Shown one piece after another: positions 1 through 8,474 of a stretch of 30,578 nucleotides of DNA; positions within the stretch are counted from its first letter, which is position 1; every line of letters begins with the position of its first letter. Position numbers and translations under genes: made by a program. The DNA lies in assembly GCF_032229525.1 (NCBI RefSeq), contig NZ_JAVTWB010000227.1:1-30578 (forward strand), in the 5' to 3' direction. The notes below the pieces were generated by a model that did not search any database, was not told where the DNA came from, and saw only the letters and a program-made list of their open reading frames with translations. The DNA is from Accumulibacter sp032229525. GTDB taxonomy: Bacteria; Pseudomonadota; Gammaproteobacteria; Burkholderiales; Rhodocyclaceae.

Positions 1-141
1 ACCCACTTGGGCCGCTTCAATCAAAACAGATTTGACCGCTTGGGCCGCAAATTGCACCCTCCTGATGGGGAGGCTTACTGCCGCAACGGGGCACAAGCAG
101 ACGCCGCGCTCCCAGAAAAAAACAGCGTGAACGGCAATTAA
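1..141. other. Window edge, no gene assigned; open frames on both strands
   Basis: Plus frame 1 is open from the first base to a TAA at 139-141 and could be the last 46 codons of a gene entering from the left. The minus strand is also open across the same bases, and one of its frames reads AAQAVKSVLIEAAQVG, which looks like an amphipathic helix. The 10-mer cttgggccgc occurs twice, 33 bases apart (near 5 and 38), so either reading would contain an 11-residue repeat. An AGGAGG-like stretch lies on the minus strand near 60-65, but no start codon sits at a suitable distance. I recognise no family in either reading. The neighbouring sequence to the left is needed to decide. Confidence 0.25.
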
Positions 142-208
142 CTGACCGGATACCAGACTCCAATGCCTTTCCGTAAGCGATCAGCTTATTATTCTTTTCG
201 TACCATTC

Positions 209-865
209 TCAGTGGTTTTTTAAATACTGATCGAGCGGCACCAAAAGATTCTTGGCAACGCTCATTTCTCCAGAGAGCGCCTGAGCGTCGACGGCCATCT
301 TGGTCGTTAGGCCACGAGTGCTTGTAAGATTTCGTTTTGCATTGTTTTCGGGTGAAGGATCTTTGGTAGCAGACACCAGGAGCAGTGCCACGCCTGCGAC
401 TTTATTTTCTTTCACACCCTGACCGCGCACATACAGCATGCCCAGATTACCGATGGCCAGCGCATCGCCCTGCACCGACGCCTTGCGATACCACTCATTG
501 GCTTTTGCGAAATCAATCTTCGTACCACGACCATTTTCATAGAGCACGCCCAGGTTGTATTGCGCAGCTGCATTACCTTGTGCAGCGGCTTTGCCATACC
601 AAACAATTGCTTCCTTCTCATCTATGCCAATCCCGATGCCTTTCTCATACATCAAGGCCACATTGAACTGGGAGTCGGCATGCCCTTCTTTAGCCGCTGT
701 GAGAAAATGTTTGTAGGCGAGCGGCAGATCGTTGGCTTGATAAGCGGCGATCCCAGCCTCGAAATTGGCATTTTCTCTAGCTTGAGCGGGGGTCTCTACT
801 GCAAACGCGAGAGTGACAAGGAAGCATGCGCTGAGCGCAATAATCTTGGCTTTGAATGATTTCAT
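209..865 (-). CDS. Exported Sel1-repeat (TPR-like) protein
   Basis: A 218-residue protein when started at the ATG at 865. An in-frame upstream ATG at 931 would put 22 polar residues before the signal peptide, so the inner start is preferred; neither has a clear ribosome binding site. Residues 1-29 form a signal peptide (KSFKAK, a hydrophobic core, then AQA). About residues 64-166 hold three Sel1 repeats, with the signatures ADSQFNVALMYEKG, AAAQYNLGVLYENGRG and ALAIGNLGMLYVRGQG. Such solenoids usually mediate protein contacts in the periplasm; no enzymatic motif is visible. The last 50 residues are outside the repeats and unassigned. The gene is less GC-rich (roughly half G+C by eye) than the rest of the window, and no operon partner is visible. 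The partner and role are unknown. Confidence 0.82.
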   Translation of the reverse strand: MKSFKAKIIALSACFLVTLAFAVETPAQARENANFEAGIAAYQANDLPLAYKHFLTAAKEGHADSQFNVALMYEKGIGIGIDEKEAIVWYGKAAAQGNAAAQYNLGVLYENGRGTKIDFAKANEWYRKASVQGDALAIGNLGMLYVRGQGVKENKVAGVALLLVSATKDPSPENNAKRNLTSTRGLTTKMAVDAQALSGEMSVAKNLLVPLDQYLKNH

Positions 866-1230
866 TTTGTGTCGGTGTATTGGTTTGGTGATGGGCTGCT
901 GGCGCTTGTCAAACAATCCTGCTACCTGCATGTGACGTATCGAGAAGCAATTTGATGGCCCTGATAGGCCAAAATCAAGACCGTCACACCGAAATTTTGA
1001 ACGGCGGGTTTCCGATTACTTAGCTGTCATTGCGCATGAAAATGGCATCAGAAAACAAAGGGCACGTTGCCGCCATTCCTTGACTTGATGGGTCAAACGT
1101 CGGTGAATCCTCCCGGCATGGCCGGGGGATCACAAAGCGCTTGAGACAACGCACCGAATTGGATACAGGCAGGTCTTGAACCGGAGCAAACCCGGACCGG
1201 TGCGACATGCGAGACAACGATGCTACCGAA
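866..1230. other. Intergenic region of 365 bases without a supported gene
   Basis: This stretch separates the Sel1-repeat gene from the first sulfatase. It holds the 5' flank of the Sel1 gene, including a minus-strand TTGACA (tgtcaa on plus, 907-912) with no convincing -10 element, and the GC-rich hairpin at 1110-1128. The reading frames that cross it are continuations of frames opposite the sulfatase and show no family resemblance. I see no small gene or RNA that I can support. Confidence 0.6.
1110..1128 (-). terminator. GC-rich hairpin, possible terminator of the sulfatase operon
   Basis: CCCGGC (1112-1117) pairs with GCCGGG (1121-1126) around a 3-base loop, extended by a T-G wobble and a further C-G pair. 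It lies about 100 bases past the stop of the sulfatase at 1231. There is no T-run after it on the minus strand, so it is not a canonical rho-independent terminator. The core closely matches a hairpin at 5970-5988, which also follows a minus-strand gene. Confidence 0.35.
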
Positions 1231-2784
1231 TCAGTCGCTCTTGCCAGGTACCTGCAGCGCCTCCAGGGCGGCATCCAGCGCGAAGGTGCCGCCCTTCTGG
1301 CTAGGTGGAAACTCCCTGAAGGTGCCGAGGAATTTCCCCACGTACTGCTGAGCGGGAACGAGCAGGAAGATGTGTTCGACCCACCAGCGGTTCCAGTCCA
1401 TGGCCTCCACGTCGCCGATCTCGAACGGATCGGTTCGGATATTAAATATCTTGGGCGCGCGCAGCGTCGTGAACGGCTGACGCCAGACCGATGCGCCGTG
1501 CGCCTTCTGTTCGGCGAAAACAATCTTCCACTGGTCGTAGCGCAGGCCGACAAGCTGGCCATCATCATTGAAGTAGAAGAACTCGTGCCGCGGGCTCGGC
1601 GACTTGCCGGAAAGTGCGTCGGTGATGTCGTAGCCATCGATATGGACTTTAAAGGATTTGTTGCCGACCTTCATGCCCTTCTTCAATTGCTCCGTTACAT
1701 CGGGCACCCCGGCGGCGGCCAGCAGCGTGGGAAGCATGTCCTCGTGCGCGAAGATGTCATTGAGCACGGTGCCGGGCTTGATCACGCCGGGCCAGCGAAT
1801 GGCCGTCGGCACGCGGTAGCCGCCTTCCCAGTTCGTGTTCTTCTCGCCGCGGAACGGTGACGTGCCGCCGTCCGGCCAGGTGAATTTCTCGGCGCCGTTG
1901 TCGGTCGAGTACATCACGATGGTGTTCTCTTCGAGTCCGAGTTCCTTCAGCGCATTCAACAGCTCGCCGACTTGTGCGTCGTGCTCGAGCATGCCGTCGG
2001 GGTAGATTCCCAGCCCGGACTTGCCGCGGGACGACTCCTTCAGCCGTGTCCAGATATGCATGCGGGTGGAATTCCACCACAGAAAGAAGGGTTTGTCGGC
2101 CTTCTTCGCGTCGGCCATGAAGCGGATCGTCTCCTGGGTGACTTCGTCGTCGATGGTCTCCATGCGCTTCTTGTTGAGCGCGCCTGTGCTCTCGATGCGC
2201 TGTGTGCCGTCGGCGTTGGCCCAAGTGTGGATGACGCCGCGAGTGCCGAAACGCTTGCGCAGCTCGGGGCTCTGGAAATAGTCCTCGTGTTCTGGCTCGT
2301 CTTCGGCGTTCAGGTGGTAGAGCGAGCCCTTGAATTCCTGGAAGCCATGCGCGGTGGGCAGGTGTGTGTCGAGGTCACCCAAGTGATTCTTGCCAAACTG
2401 TCCTGTCATGTAGCCCTGCGCCTTGAGCAGCTCGGCGATGGTCACGTCGCGAGCCTGCAGCCCTTCCTTGGCACCCGGTAGACCGACCTTCAAGAGGCCA
2501 GTGCGGAACGGCGACTGCCCGGTAATGAAGGCGGCACGTCCGGCAGTACAACTTTGCTGGCCGTACCAGTCGGTGAACAGCGCGCCTTCCCTGGCAATGC
2601 GGTCGATGTTCGGCGTTTTGTAGCCCATCATGCCCTGGTTGTAGGCGCTGACGTTCCAGTAGCCGATGTCATCGCCCCAGATGATCAGGATGTTGGGCTT
2701 CTTCTGCGCCGCCTGGGCCAGCGCGGGCCAACACAGGGCCGCGGCCAATAGGATCGAGAGGGCTTTCACTAACGTCTTTCTCAT
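1231..2784 (-). CDS. Exported type I sulfatase (arylsulfatase family)
   Basis: A 517-residue sulfatase of the alkaline phosphatase superfamily, predicted to hydrolyse sulfate esters outside the cytoplasm; the substrate is unknown. Residues 1-26 are a signal peptide ending AQA. The metal site is visible as GDD (Asp38-Asp39) and TDNG (Asp295-Asn296). GKNH (Lys132, His134), His243 and Lys315 fit the family active site. The nucleophile region is SCTAGR with Cys79, the residue that must be converted to formylglycine; it is the CxAxR variant of the usual CxPxR. No formylglycine-generating enzyme is in the window. The start is supported by GGAGAAG just upstream. It lies 58 bases after the HAD phosphatase gene, probably in the same transcript, and resembles the second sulfatase at 4008-5726. 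Confidence 0.93.
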   Translation of the reverse strand: MRKTLVKALSILLAAALCWPALAQAAQKKPNILIIWGDDIGYWNVSAYNQGMMGYKTPNIDRIAREGALFTDWYGQQSCTAGRAAFITGQSPFRTGLLKVGLPGAKEGLQARDVTIAELLKAQGYMTGQFGKNHLGDLDTHLPTAHGFQEFKGSLYHLNAEDEPEHEDYFQSPELRKRFGTRGVIHTWANADGTQRIESTGALNKKRMETIDDEVTQETIRFMADAKKADKPFFLWWNSTRMHIWTRLKESSRGKSGLGIYPDGMLEHDAQVGELLNALKELGLEENTIVMYSTDNGAEKFTWPDGGTSPFRGEKNTNWEGGYRVPTAIRWPGVIKPGTVLNDIFAHEDMLPTLLAAAGVPDVTEQLKKGMKVGNKSFKVHIDGYDITDALSGKSPSPRHEFFYFNDDGQLVGLRYDQWKIVFAEQKAHGASVWRQPFTTLRAPKIFNIRTDPFEIGDVEAMDWNRWWVEHIFLLVPAQQYVGKFLGTFREFPPSQKGGTFALDAALEALQVPGKSD

Positions 2785-2842
2785 TCTGCTTCTCCGGCTG
2801 CGAAGGCCTCAGCGCAAGGCCATCTGTGGTTGGGCGATAGAG

Positions 2843-3862
2843 CTACTCGAACGCGAAAACCCTCTTCCAGTCGTTCTTGATGCTGATGACGGTCCAGCCC
2901 TGCTTCTGTGCCTGATCGTACAGAGCCTGGGTGAACGCGCCGACCTTCGTCGCGGGTAGCCCCTGGGCGGGCCCGTAATCATACTCGCGCTGGGCATCGT
3001 CGTGGAGTACGAGCATCGACAAGCGCGCACCGTCTCCGGCTTTCGTATACTCGAGCATCTGCCGGTCGCCGGTCGAGTTGCCGACGGCCAGATGCGGGCG
3101 GCGACCAATCATCAAGTGGATGCCTTCCGGCTTGCCGGCATCGTTGTCGTTGAGCAGCAGCTTGGGTTCCTTGGTCAGGAAAGGCTTGCCGTCCTTGCCG
3201 TAGCCGTATCGGGTGCCGACCGCGCTCCCTACCACCTGTTCGGGCGGGACGCCGTAGATTTTCTCGGCGTACTGGCGGACGAAGTCCTGGCCACCGCCGG
3301 TGACGATGTAGGTCTTGTAGGCGTTGGCGCGCAGGTATTCGAGCAACTCCTGCATCGGCAGGTAGGTGAGAGCCGTGTAGGGTCGCTTCCAGCGCGGGTC
3401 GGTCGCCGTTTCCAGCCACTTCTTGACGTCGGCGTTGAACTGGTCGATTGACATGCCCGTCAGGGTCGCGGCGAAAATCTTCTCCAGATCCGGCATGGTC
3501 AGCCTGGCGATTGCTTCGCGGTTGCCGGACAGGACGGTTTTGAAGGGCTCGACGCCGGCGAGTTCCGGATCGGCTCGGGTGATGGCATGGACGCGATCGA
3601 GGCAGTACATCACCTGCGCGTACATTGGATGCTCAACCCACAACGTACCATCCTGGTCAAAGGTGGCGATGCGCTCGGCGGGCGGCACGAAGCTGGCGCT
3701 GGAGTGGTCGGTGGTTTCCCGGACGAAGGTGACGATGGCGCGTTTGGCGGCGCCGTCGTTCCACGACGGCAGCGGATCGGACTGGGCCTGCGCGCCGAAT
3801 GCAAGCAGCACGCCCAGCGCCAGGACCCGCGAAAATCTGGAAAAAAACGACAGTTTCGGCAT
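2843..3862 (-). CDS. Exported HAD-superfamily phosphatase
   Basis: A 339-residue HAD-fold hydrolase with a signal peptide (residues 1-26, ending AQA), so it should act in the periplasm. All four HAD motifs can be read. Motif I is TFDQDGTLW with nucleophile Asp69 and acid/base Asp71. Motif II is IVTGGG with Thr188. Motif III is Lys244 in NDAGKPEG. Motif IV is GNSTGD with Asp266. The overall pattern is close to phosphoserine phosphatase-like HAD proteins, but the substrate cannot be told. AGGAGA precedes the ATG at 3862. The gene sits between two sulfatase genes on the same strand, 58 bases before the one at 1231, which suggests joint use of sulfated or phosphorylated organic compounds; that is inference. 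A terminator upstream (3940-3971) implies its own promoter. Confidence 0.88.
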   Translation of the reverse strand: MPKLSFFSRFSRVLALGVLLAFGAQAQSDPLPSWNDGAAKRAIVTFVRETTDHSSASFVPPAERIATFDQDGTLWVEHPMYAQVMYCLDRVHAITRADPELAGVEPFKTVLSGNREAIARLTMPDLEKIFAATLTGMSIDQFNADVKKWLETATDPRWKRPYTALTYLPMQELLEYLRANAYKTYIVTGGGQDFVRQYAEKIYGVPPEQVVGSAVGTRYGYGKDGKPFLTKEPKLLLNDNDAGKPEGIHLMIGRRPHLAVGNSTGDRQMLEYTKAGDGARLSMLVLHDDAQREYDYGPAQGLPATKVGAFTQALYDQAQKQGWTVISIKNDWKRVFAFE

Positions 3863-3939
3863 GGCTATTCTCCTGTGATACAGAATTCCCGGCGGCCGAC
3901 GAGCATGTCAGAACGACGGCTCGAGCGCATTGATCACCG

Positions 3940-3970
3940 AAAAAAACGGGCGACTTTTTTAGGCCGCCCG
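3940..3970 (-). terminator. Rho-independent terminator after the second sulfatase
   Basis: Read on the minus strand, CGGGCG (from 3970-3965) pairs with CGCCCG (3952-3947) around an A-rich loop and is followed by a run of seven T (plus-strand A at 3940-3946). It lies 38 bases beyond the stop of the sulfatase at 4008. It should separate that gene from the HAD-sulfatase pair downstream. Confidence 0.85.
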
Positions 3971-4007
3971 CTGTATTACTGCTCAATCACATCCTTTGAC
4001 GGGTTGC

Positions 4008-5726
4008 TCAGTGGCCCGGGTGGCTGATGTGTTTGGCTTCCTGCATCGAGTGGATAATGTTATCCAGGTTGTAGCTCGCCGGTGTCTGCAGCGACGGGAA
4101 GGTCCTGTACGTCTCGAGCTCCTTCAGCCACAGCAGCTGTCCGATGGGCAGCAGGTTCCAGTCATAGATCATCGCCGTGCTAGGCGCGGCCAGTGCGCCG
4201 CCGTAGCCCATGAGCGTGCCATCAACCGAGGCAACCGACCGCTCGAAGGGGTCACGCTTCAGGTTGTTGACCATGGTCCAGTGATAGGTCTCTGGGGAGC
4301 CGAAGATATCCTGCGCTTTGGAAGAAACCATCGTGTAGTAGAACTTCCAGTTCTTGTACCGCACCGCTGAAGGCTGTGCGCCGGTGTAGTAGAAGAACGT
4401 GTCGCGCGCAGAGTCGCCCTTGCCTTCGAGATAGGCCCGCTGATCGAAACCGTCCAGCGTGGTCTTGACGATGCCGGGGTACTTGCCGGCCTCGATCTGC
4501 TTCTTCAGCCCGTCACCCGAAGGCCCGCCGGCGATATTGACCAGGGTGGGCACCCAGTCCAGTGACGAGAAGATCTGGTCCGGATTCGTGCCAGCCTTGA
4601 TGTGCCCCGGCCAGCGGACGAGCATCGGAGCCCGCATACCGCCTTCCCAGGTCGTCAGCTTGCCGCCCCTGAACGGTGTGATGCCGCCGTCCGGATAGGT
4701 GATCGCCTCGGCGCCGTTGTCGGTGGTAAAGACGATGATGGTGTTGTCGAGCTGGCCCATATCCTCGAGCTTTTTCATCACGTAGCCGATGTTGTCGTCC
4801 ATCTGCTTCATGCCGGCTTCGTTTGGACCCCAGTCCTTGCCGCCTTTGACGCCCAGCATGTCCGCGTACTTGTCCGAGAGCACGGTGGTGACGTGCATGC
4901 GCGCCGGGTTATACCAGACGAAGAACGGCTTGCCGGTTTTCTTGGGGTCATTGCGGTCGAGGAAGTCGATGACCTTGGCGGAGATTTCCTCATCCACGGT
5001 CTTGGAACGTTCCAGCGTCAGCGGCCCTTCGTCCTTGCAGGACTGGTTTTTCTCGCTACCGTCCGAAGAAGTACACGCGAGCATCGGCCGTGGCGGAGTC
5101 ATACAGAGTGCCGTTCTAGGGTCGACCGCGCCGGCGACCTCTTTGAGGCCCTTAACCGGGGTATTCTTACAGGGTGGCACAACGACCTGATCGACCGAAG
5201 ACTTGTTGATGTCGGGGAAACTCACGCCCTGCATGGCGTCGAGGTGATACAGGTAGCCCCAGAACTCCTGGAAGCCGTGAGCGGTGGGCAGCGACGCCGA
5301 TTTATCACCTAAATGGTTCTTGCCGAATTCGCCAGTGGTGTAGCCGAGGTCCAGCAGGAATTTGGCTATCGCGGGCGTGCCCGGCAACAGCGAACTGGTA
5401 GCACCCGGAAGCTGCGGCATGACCATGCCCGCCCGCAAGGGATGCATGCCGGTGGAGAAGGCGGTGCGACCGGCCGTGCAGCTCTGCTCGGCATAATAGG
5501 TCATGAATCTCGCACCTTCCTTGCCGATGCGATCGATGTTCGGCGTTTCGCCTACCATCAGGCCCTGATGGTAAGCTCCCACGTTCATGATGCCAATATC
5601 GTCGCCCATGATGAACAGGATGTTCGGCTTGGCGCCGGACGTGGCGGCAAAGGCCGACCCGGTGCCGAATATCAGCGCAGCGATTAGCGCCAGCAATCTG
5701 GGACAACAGCGCAAAATGAGCTTCAT
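4008..5726 (-). CDS. Exported type I sulfatase with a cysteine-rich insertion
   Basis: A 572-residue sulfatase with a signal peptide (residues 1-28, ending AFA). GDD (Asp42-Asp43) and TDNG (Asp336-Asn337) form the calcium site. GKNH, ARMH and the GGKLTTWEGG segment match the active-site framework. SCTAGR carries the formylglycine Cys83, again as CxAxR. Relative to the sulfatase at 1231-2784 it has an extra segment at about residues 175-235 with four cysteines (186, 208, 218, 230) that could form two disulfides in the periplasm. The substrate is unknown. The start is supported by AAGGAGA upstream. The 5' leader contains a perfect hairpin (5766-5784), and transcription should end at 3940-3970. 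It is homologous to the other sulfatase but clearly diverged, not a recent copy. Confidence 0.93.
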   Translation of the reverse strand: MKLILRCCPRLLALIAALIFGTGSAFAATSGAKPNILFIMGDDIGIMNVGAYHQGLMVGETPNIDRIGKEGARFMTYYAEQSCTAGRTAFSTGMHPLRAGMVMPQLPGATSSLLPGTPAIAKFLLDLGYTTGEFGKNHLGDKSASLPTAHGFQEFWGYLYHLDAMQGVSFPDINKSSVDQVVVPPCKNTPVKGLKEVAGAVDPRTALCMTPPRPMLACTSSDGSEKNQSCKDEGPLTLERSKTVDEEISAKVIDFLDRNDPKKTGKPFFVWYNPARMHVTTVLSDKYADMLGVKGGKDWGPNEAGMKQMDDNIGYVMKKLEDMGQLDNTIIVFTTDNGAEAITYPDGGITPFRGGKLTTWEGGMRAPMLVRWPGHIKAGTNPDQIFSSLDWVPTLVNIAGGPSGDGLKKQIEAGKYPGIVKTTLDGFDQRAYLEGKGDSARDTFFYYTGAQPSAVRYKNWKFYYTMVSSKAQDIFGSPETYHWTMVNNLKRDPFERSVASVDGTLMGYGGALAAPSTAMIYDWNLLPIGQLLWLKELETYRTFPSLQTPASYNLDNIIHSMQEAKHISHPGH

Positions 5727-5765
5727 GTTCTTCTCCTTTCAATGATTCACGGCCCGAGGCCATAG

Positions 5766-5784
5766 GCTCGGGCGTTGCCCGAGC
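5766..5784. other. Perfect 8-bp inverted repeat in the sulfatase leader
   Basis: GCTCGGGC (5766-5773), a 3-base loop, then GCCCGAGC (5777-5784). It lies 40-58 bases upstream of the sulfatase ATG at 5726 and so could form a stem in the leader RNA. It could equally be an operator. There is no T-run on the minus side. Confidence 0.4.
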
Positions 5785-5969
5785 GGGTGTTTTGGACTTG
5801 TTGGGTTGGTAAGGGGCGCGTCAGTTCTTCCTGTTTTTGGCGGTCCCGCGGCGATCATCGCTGATACGGACCACTCGCACAAGGGTTCGTCCTGCCGGTC
5901 CTGTGTTGGTGGCCTGCGAACGTTTCCGGTCAGTGGGGAATTTGGCGCACTCGAGACTACTAAGGGAGG

Positions 5970-5988
5970 CCCCCGGCTTGGCCGGGGG
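5970..5988 (-). terminator. GC-rich hairpin after the patatin-Omp85 gene
   Basis: CCCCCGGC (5970-5977) pairs perfectly with GCCGGGGG (5981-5988) around a TTG loop. It begins 13 bases past the stop codon at 6001-6003, a typical terminator position. The minus strand continues with CTCCCTTAG, a weak pyrimidine tract, so termination or 3'-end protection are both possible. The same core appears at 1110-1128. Confidence 0.5.
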
Positions 5989-6000
5989 GATGCTTACTGG

Positions 6001-8399
6001 TCAGGGCGTTCCAAGGAACAGGTAGAAATTGGAATAGCCACCGGTCGAGCCGGCGTTGGAGTAGCCGTAACCCAGGTACACCGGGCCCAGCGGCGTTTCG
6101 CCGCCAAAATAGACCGCGGCGCCAGGGATCCAGCCCTTGAGTTCGGTCTCGGTGAATGGCCGGCCGATCTTCGCCGTCTCGAACGCTGCGCCCACCCGCA
6201 GGTCGCCACGCAGGCCGAGCGGCAGGCGGCCGATGATTCGCTCGGCACGGATACTGCCGTAGCTCATCTCGTCACCTTTCAATTGCCCGACAGCAAAGGC
6301 AGTCATGTTCAGCATGCCGCCCAATTGCCCGAGGTCGTAGGCCGGCAGTTGTCCGACCGGTGAGCCTTGATACGAGAGCCTGCTCGCCAGCACCCAGTCG
6401 CCGATACTCCAGTAGCCGCTGGCGCCGGCATCGAGCCTGCTGTAGCCCTCGGCTGCGGAGTCGAAGTACTTGATGTTGCTGGACCAGCCGTTGGTCGGGA
6501 AGTAGAGTCGATCGGTCTGGTCGAAGTCCAGTGCCGCAAACCAGCCACCAAAGGTTTTGGATTCCTGTGGCAGGAACGGTGACCCGGTGTCGATCTCGCT
6601 CTTTCGCCAGTTTTCCTGCCAGCCTAGCCGTGCCTGCCCGAGCAGTCCGATATTCGCGCCGCCACCCAGACGTAGACCGCTCTGGGAAATGCGGTATTCG
6701 GCAAGCTTCTTGTCGTTCTGGTAAACCCCGGTTATGCGGTTCAGGTAGCTGGCGTTGGCTTCGACGAAGAAGCGCTGCTGCGCGTCGAGGGGTTGGTAAA
6801 GGTCCACGCCAAATCCGTTTTGTGAGCCGATTTCGCCATAGGCGAGGAATTCGCCGCCGAGCGCGTTGAGCCAGGTCTTCTGGTAGGCGGCGCGCAGGCT
6901 GTAGGTGGAGTCGGTGCGGAAGTTGCTGTCCAGGTTGATGCCGAAGCGCATGTAATCGGGTCCCCAGCCTTTCTCGACCGGCGTCACGCGCAGAATGTTG
7001 CGTTCGCGCAGCGTGGTATCCAGCGCGTAATCGACCTGCTCGTAGTAGCCATCGCCATAGCTGCGCATCAGATCGGCGTCCACTTTGGCCGGGTCGACGG
7101 TATCGCCCGGCTTGATCTGCAGATAGCGCTGGACCACTGCCGGGTTGACCAGCCTGAGTCCGGCGATCTGTATCTCGTCAACACGCGGCGCTACGGGCAT
7201 GGGGGGCTGGACTTGCGCAACCCAGGCTGCGTAAGCGGTTTCGCTGACCGCCAGTGTGCGCAGGCGATCGGCGACTGCTTCAGCGGCTTTGGCGCCGCGA
7301 TCCGCCGTTTCCGAACTGCGCTTGAAATCGCCCGCCGTGATCCCCTCAAGATCGGGCTTGATGTAGATGTCGGTCGGTTTGAGCGTTGCCAGCGAGCGCG
7401 TCACATTCTGCTCGGTCAGGATGTTCACCATCTGCGCCGACACGCTCAACAGGCCGCTGATGTCCTCGGCCTTGAGTAGCGGCGAGCCGACATTGACCGC
7501 GATGATCACGTCGGCCTGGCAGCGGTCGCGCGCTTCGTCGATCGGCACGTTGTCGACCAGGCCGCCATCGACCAGCTTCCTGCCGTCGGTTTCGACCGGC
7601 GCCATCAGCCCGGGAACCGACATGCTGGCGCGCATCGCTTGCGACAGGCTGCCCTGACGAAAGACCACCCGCTCACCGCCGACGATGTCGGTGGCAATGA
7701 TCGACAGGGGCAGGGGGAGGGTCTCGATTTCGCGCTCACCCAGATAATCGCGGACCAGGGCGTTGAAGAACAGCTTGATTTTCTGTCCCATGACGATACC
7801 TGGCTGACCCTTGANNNNNNNNNNNNNNNNNNNNNNNNNNNNNNNNNNNNNNNNNNNNNNNNNNNNNNNNNNNNNNNNNNNNNNNNNNNNNNNNNNNNNN
7901 NNNNNNNNNNNNNNGCGTTGAAGAACAGCTTGATTTTCTGTCCCATGACGATACCTGGCTGACCCTTGACGCCTTGCGGACCGACTCCGGTCTCCGAACC
8001 GGGCAGGAAGCGCTTGTCGACTACCTTCTTGCGAAAATTCTGCTCGTTCAGAGGCGGATCATCGCGGAAGAGGTCGTCCCAGTCGGCTGCCGCCAGCTTG
8101 TCGCGCATCGTGGCCGGTGCCACGCCGCTGGCGTAAACGCCGGCAACCAGCGCCCCCATGCTGGTGCCGGCGACGCAGTCGACCGGCACGCGCAGTTTCT
8201 CGAGTACCTCGAGGACCCCGATATGGGCCGCACCGCGTGCGCCACCGCCACCGAGGACCAGGCCGACCCGTGGCCGGGCATGATCTGCGGTCGCCGCTTG
8301 CGCCGCAGCGGCGCAAGCGGCGGAAAACAGCATTCCGGCGACAATCAGCATGCGCCACGGTGTTCCCCCGCTGGCCGAACCTACTTCACTTCGTCCCAC
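6001..8399 (-). CDS. Patatin-like phospholipase fused to an Omp85 barrel (PlpD/FplA type)
   Basis: Once a false N-gap is removed (see 7760-7969) this is one 747-residue protein. It has a signal peptide, then a patatin lipase domain: oxyanion loop GGGGARG at about 50-56, nucleophile Ser80 in GTSMG, and catalytic Asp226 in VDGGLVDN. A single POTRA-like segment follows at about 355-421, then an Omp85 beta-barrel to the C-terminus. This is the layout of type Vd autotransporters such as PlpD and FplA, which carry phospholipase activity to the cell surface; release of the domain is not predictable here. The GTG start at 8399 has AAGGAG at good spacing; an in-frame ATG at 8351 is possible but has a weaker site. 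A hairpin follows the stop. A SYLF-like lipoprotein gene lies 75 bases upstream. Confidence 0.92.
7760..7969. repeat. 55-base direct repeat flanking a 100-N gap (assembly artefact)
   Basis: Bases 7760-7814 and 7915-7969 are identical, and the N-run at 7815-7914 is exactly 100 long. This is what a scaffolder leaves when two overlapping contigs are joined without merging. Removing one copy plus the N (155 bases) joins the two halves of the patatin-Omp85 gene in frame, so the repeat is very unlikely to be biological. Confidence 0.92.
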
Positions 8400-8474
8400 T
8401 CCCCACTCCTTGCCGGCAGCAGCCAGCGAAATTTTGCCTCAGCCGCAACGCGGCCAGCATGACTTTCCTTACGC

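Noticed and set aside
7760..7969. Biological tandem repeat or duplication in the patatin gene
   Set aside because: Exact identity, exact 100 N and restored frame after collapse all point to unmerged contig ends.
7605..8399. A patatin gene ending in a different reading after the N-run
   Set aside because: The odd C-terminus arises from reading through 100 N and the duplicated 55 bases in the wrong frame.
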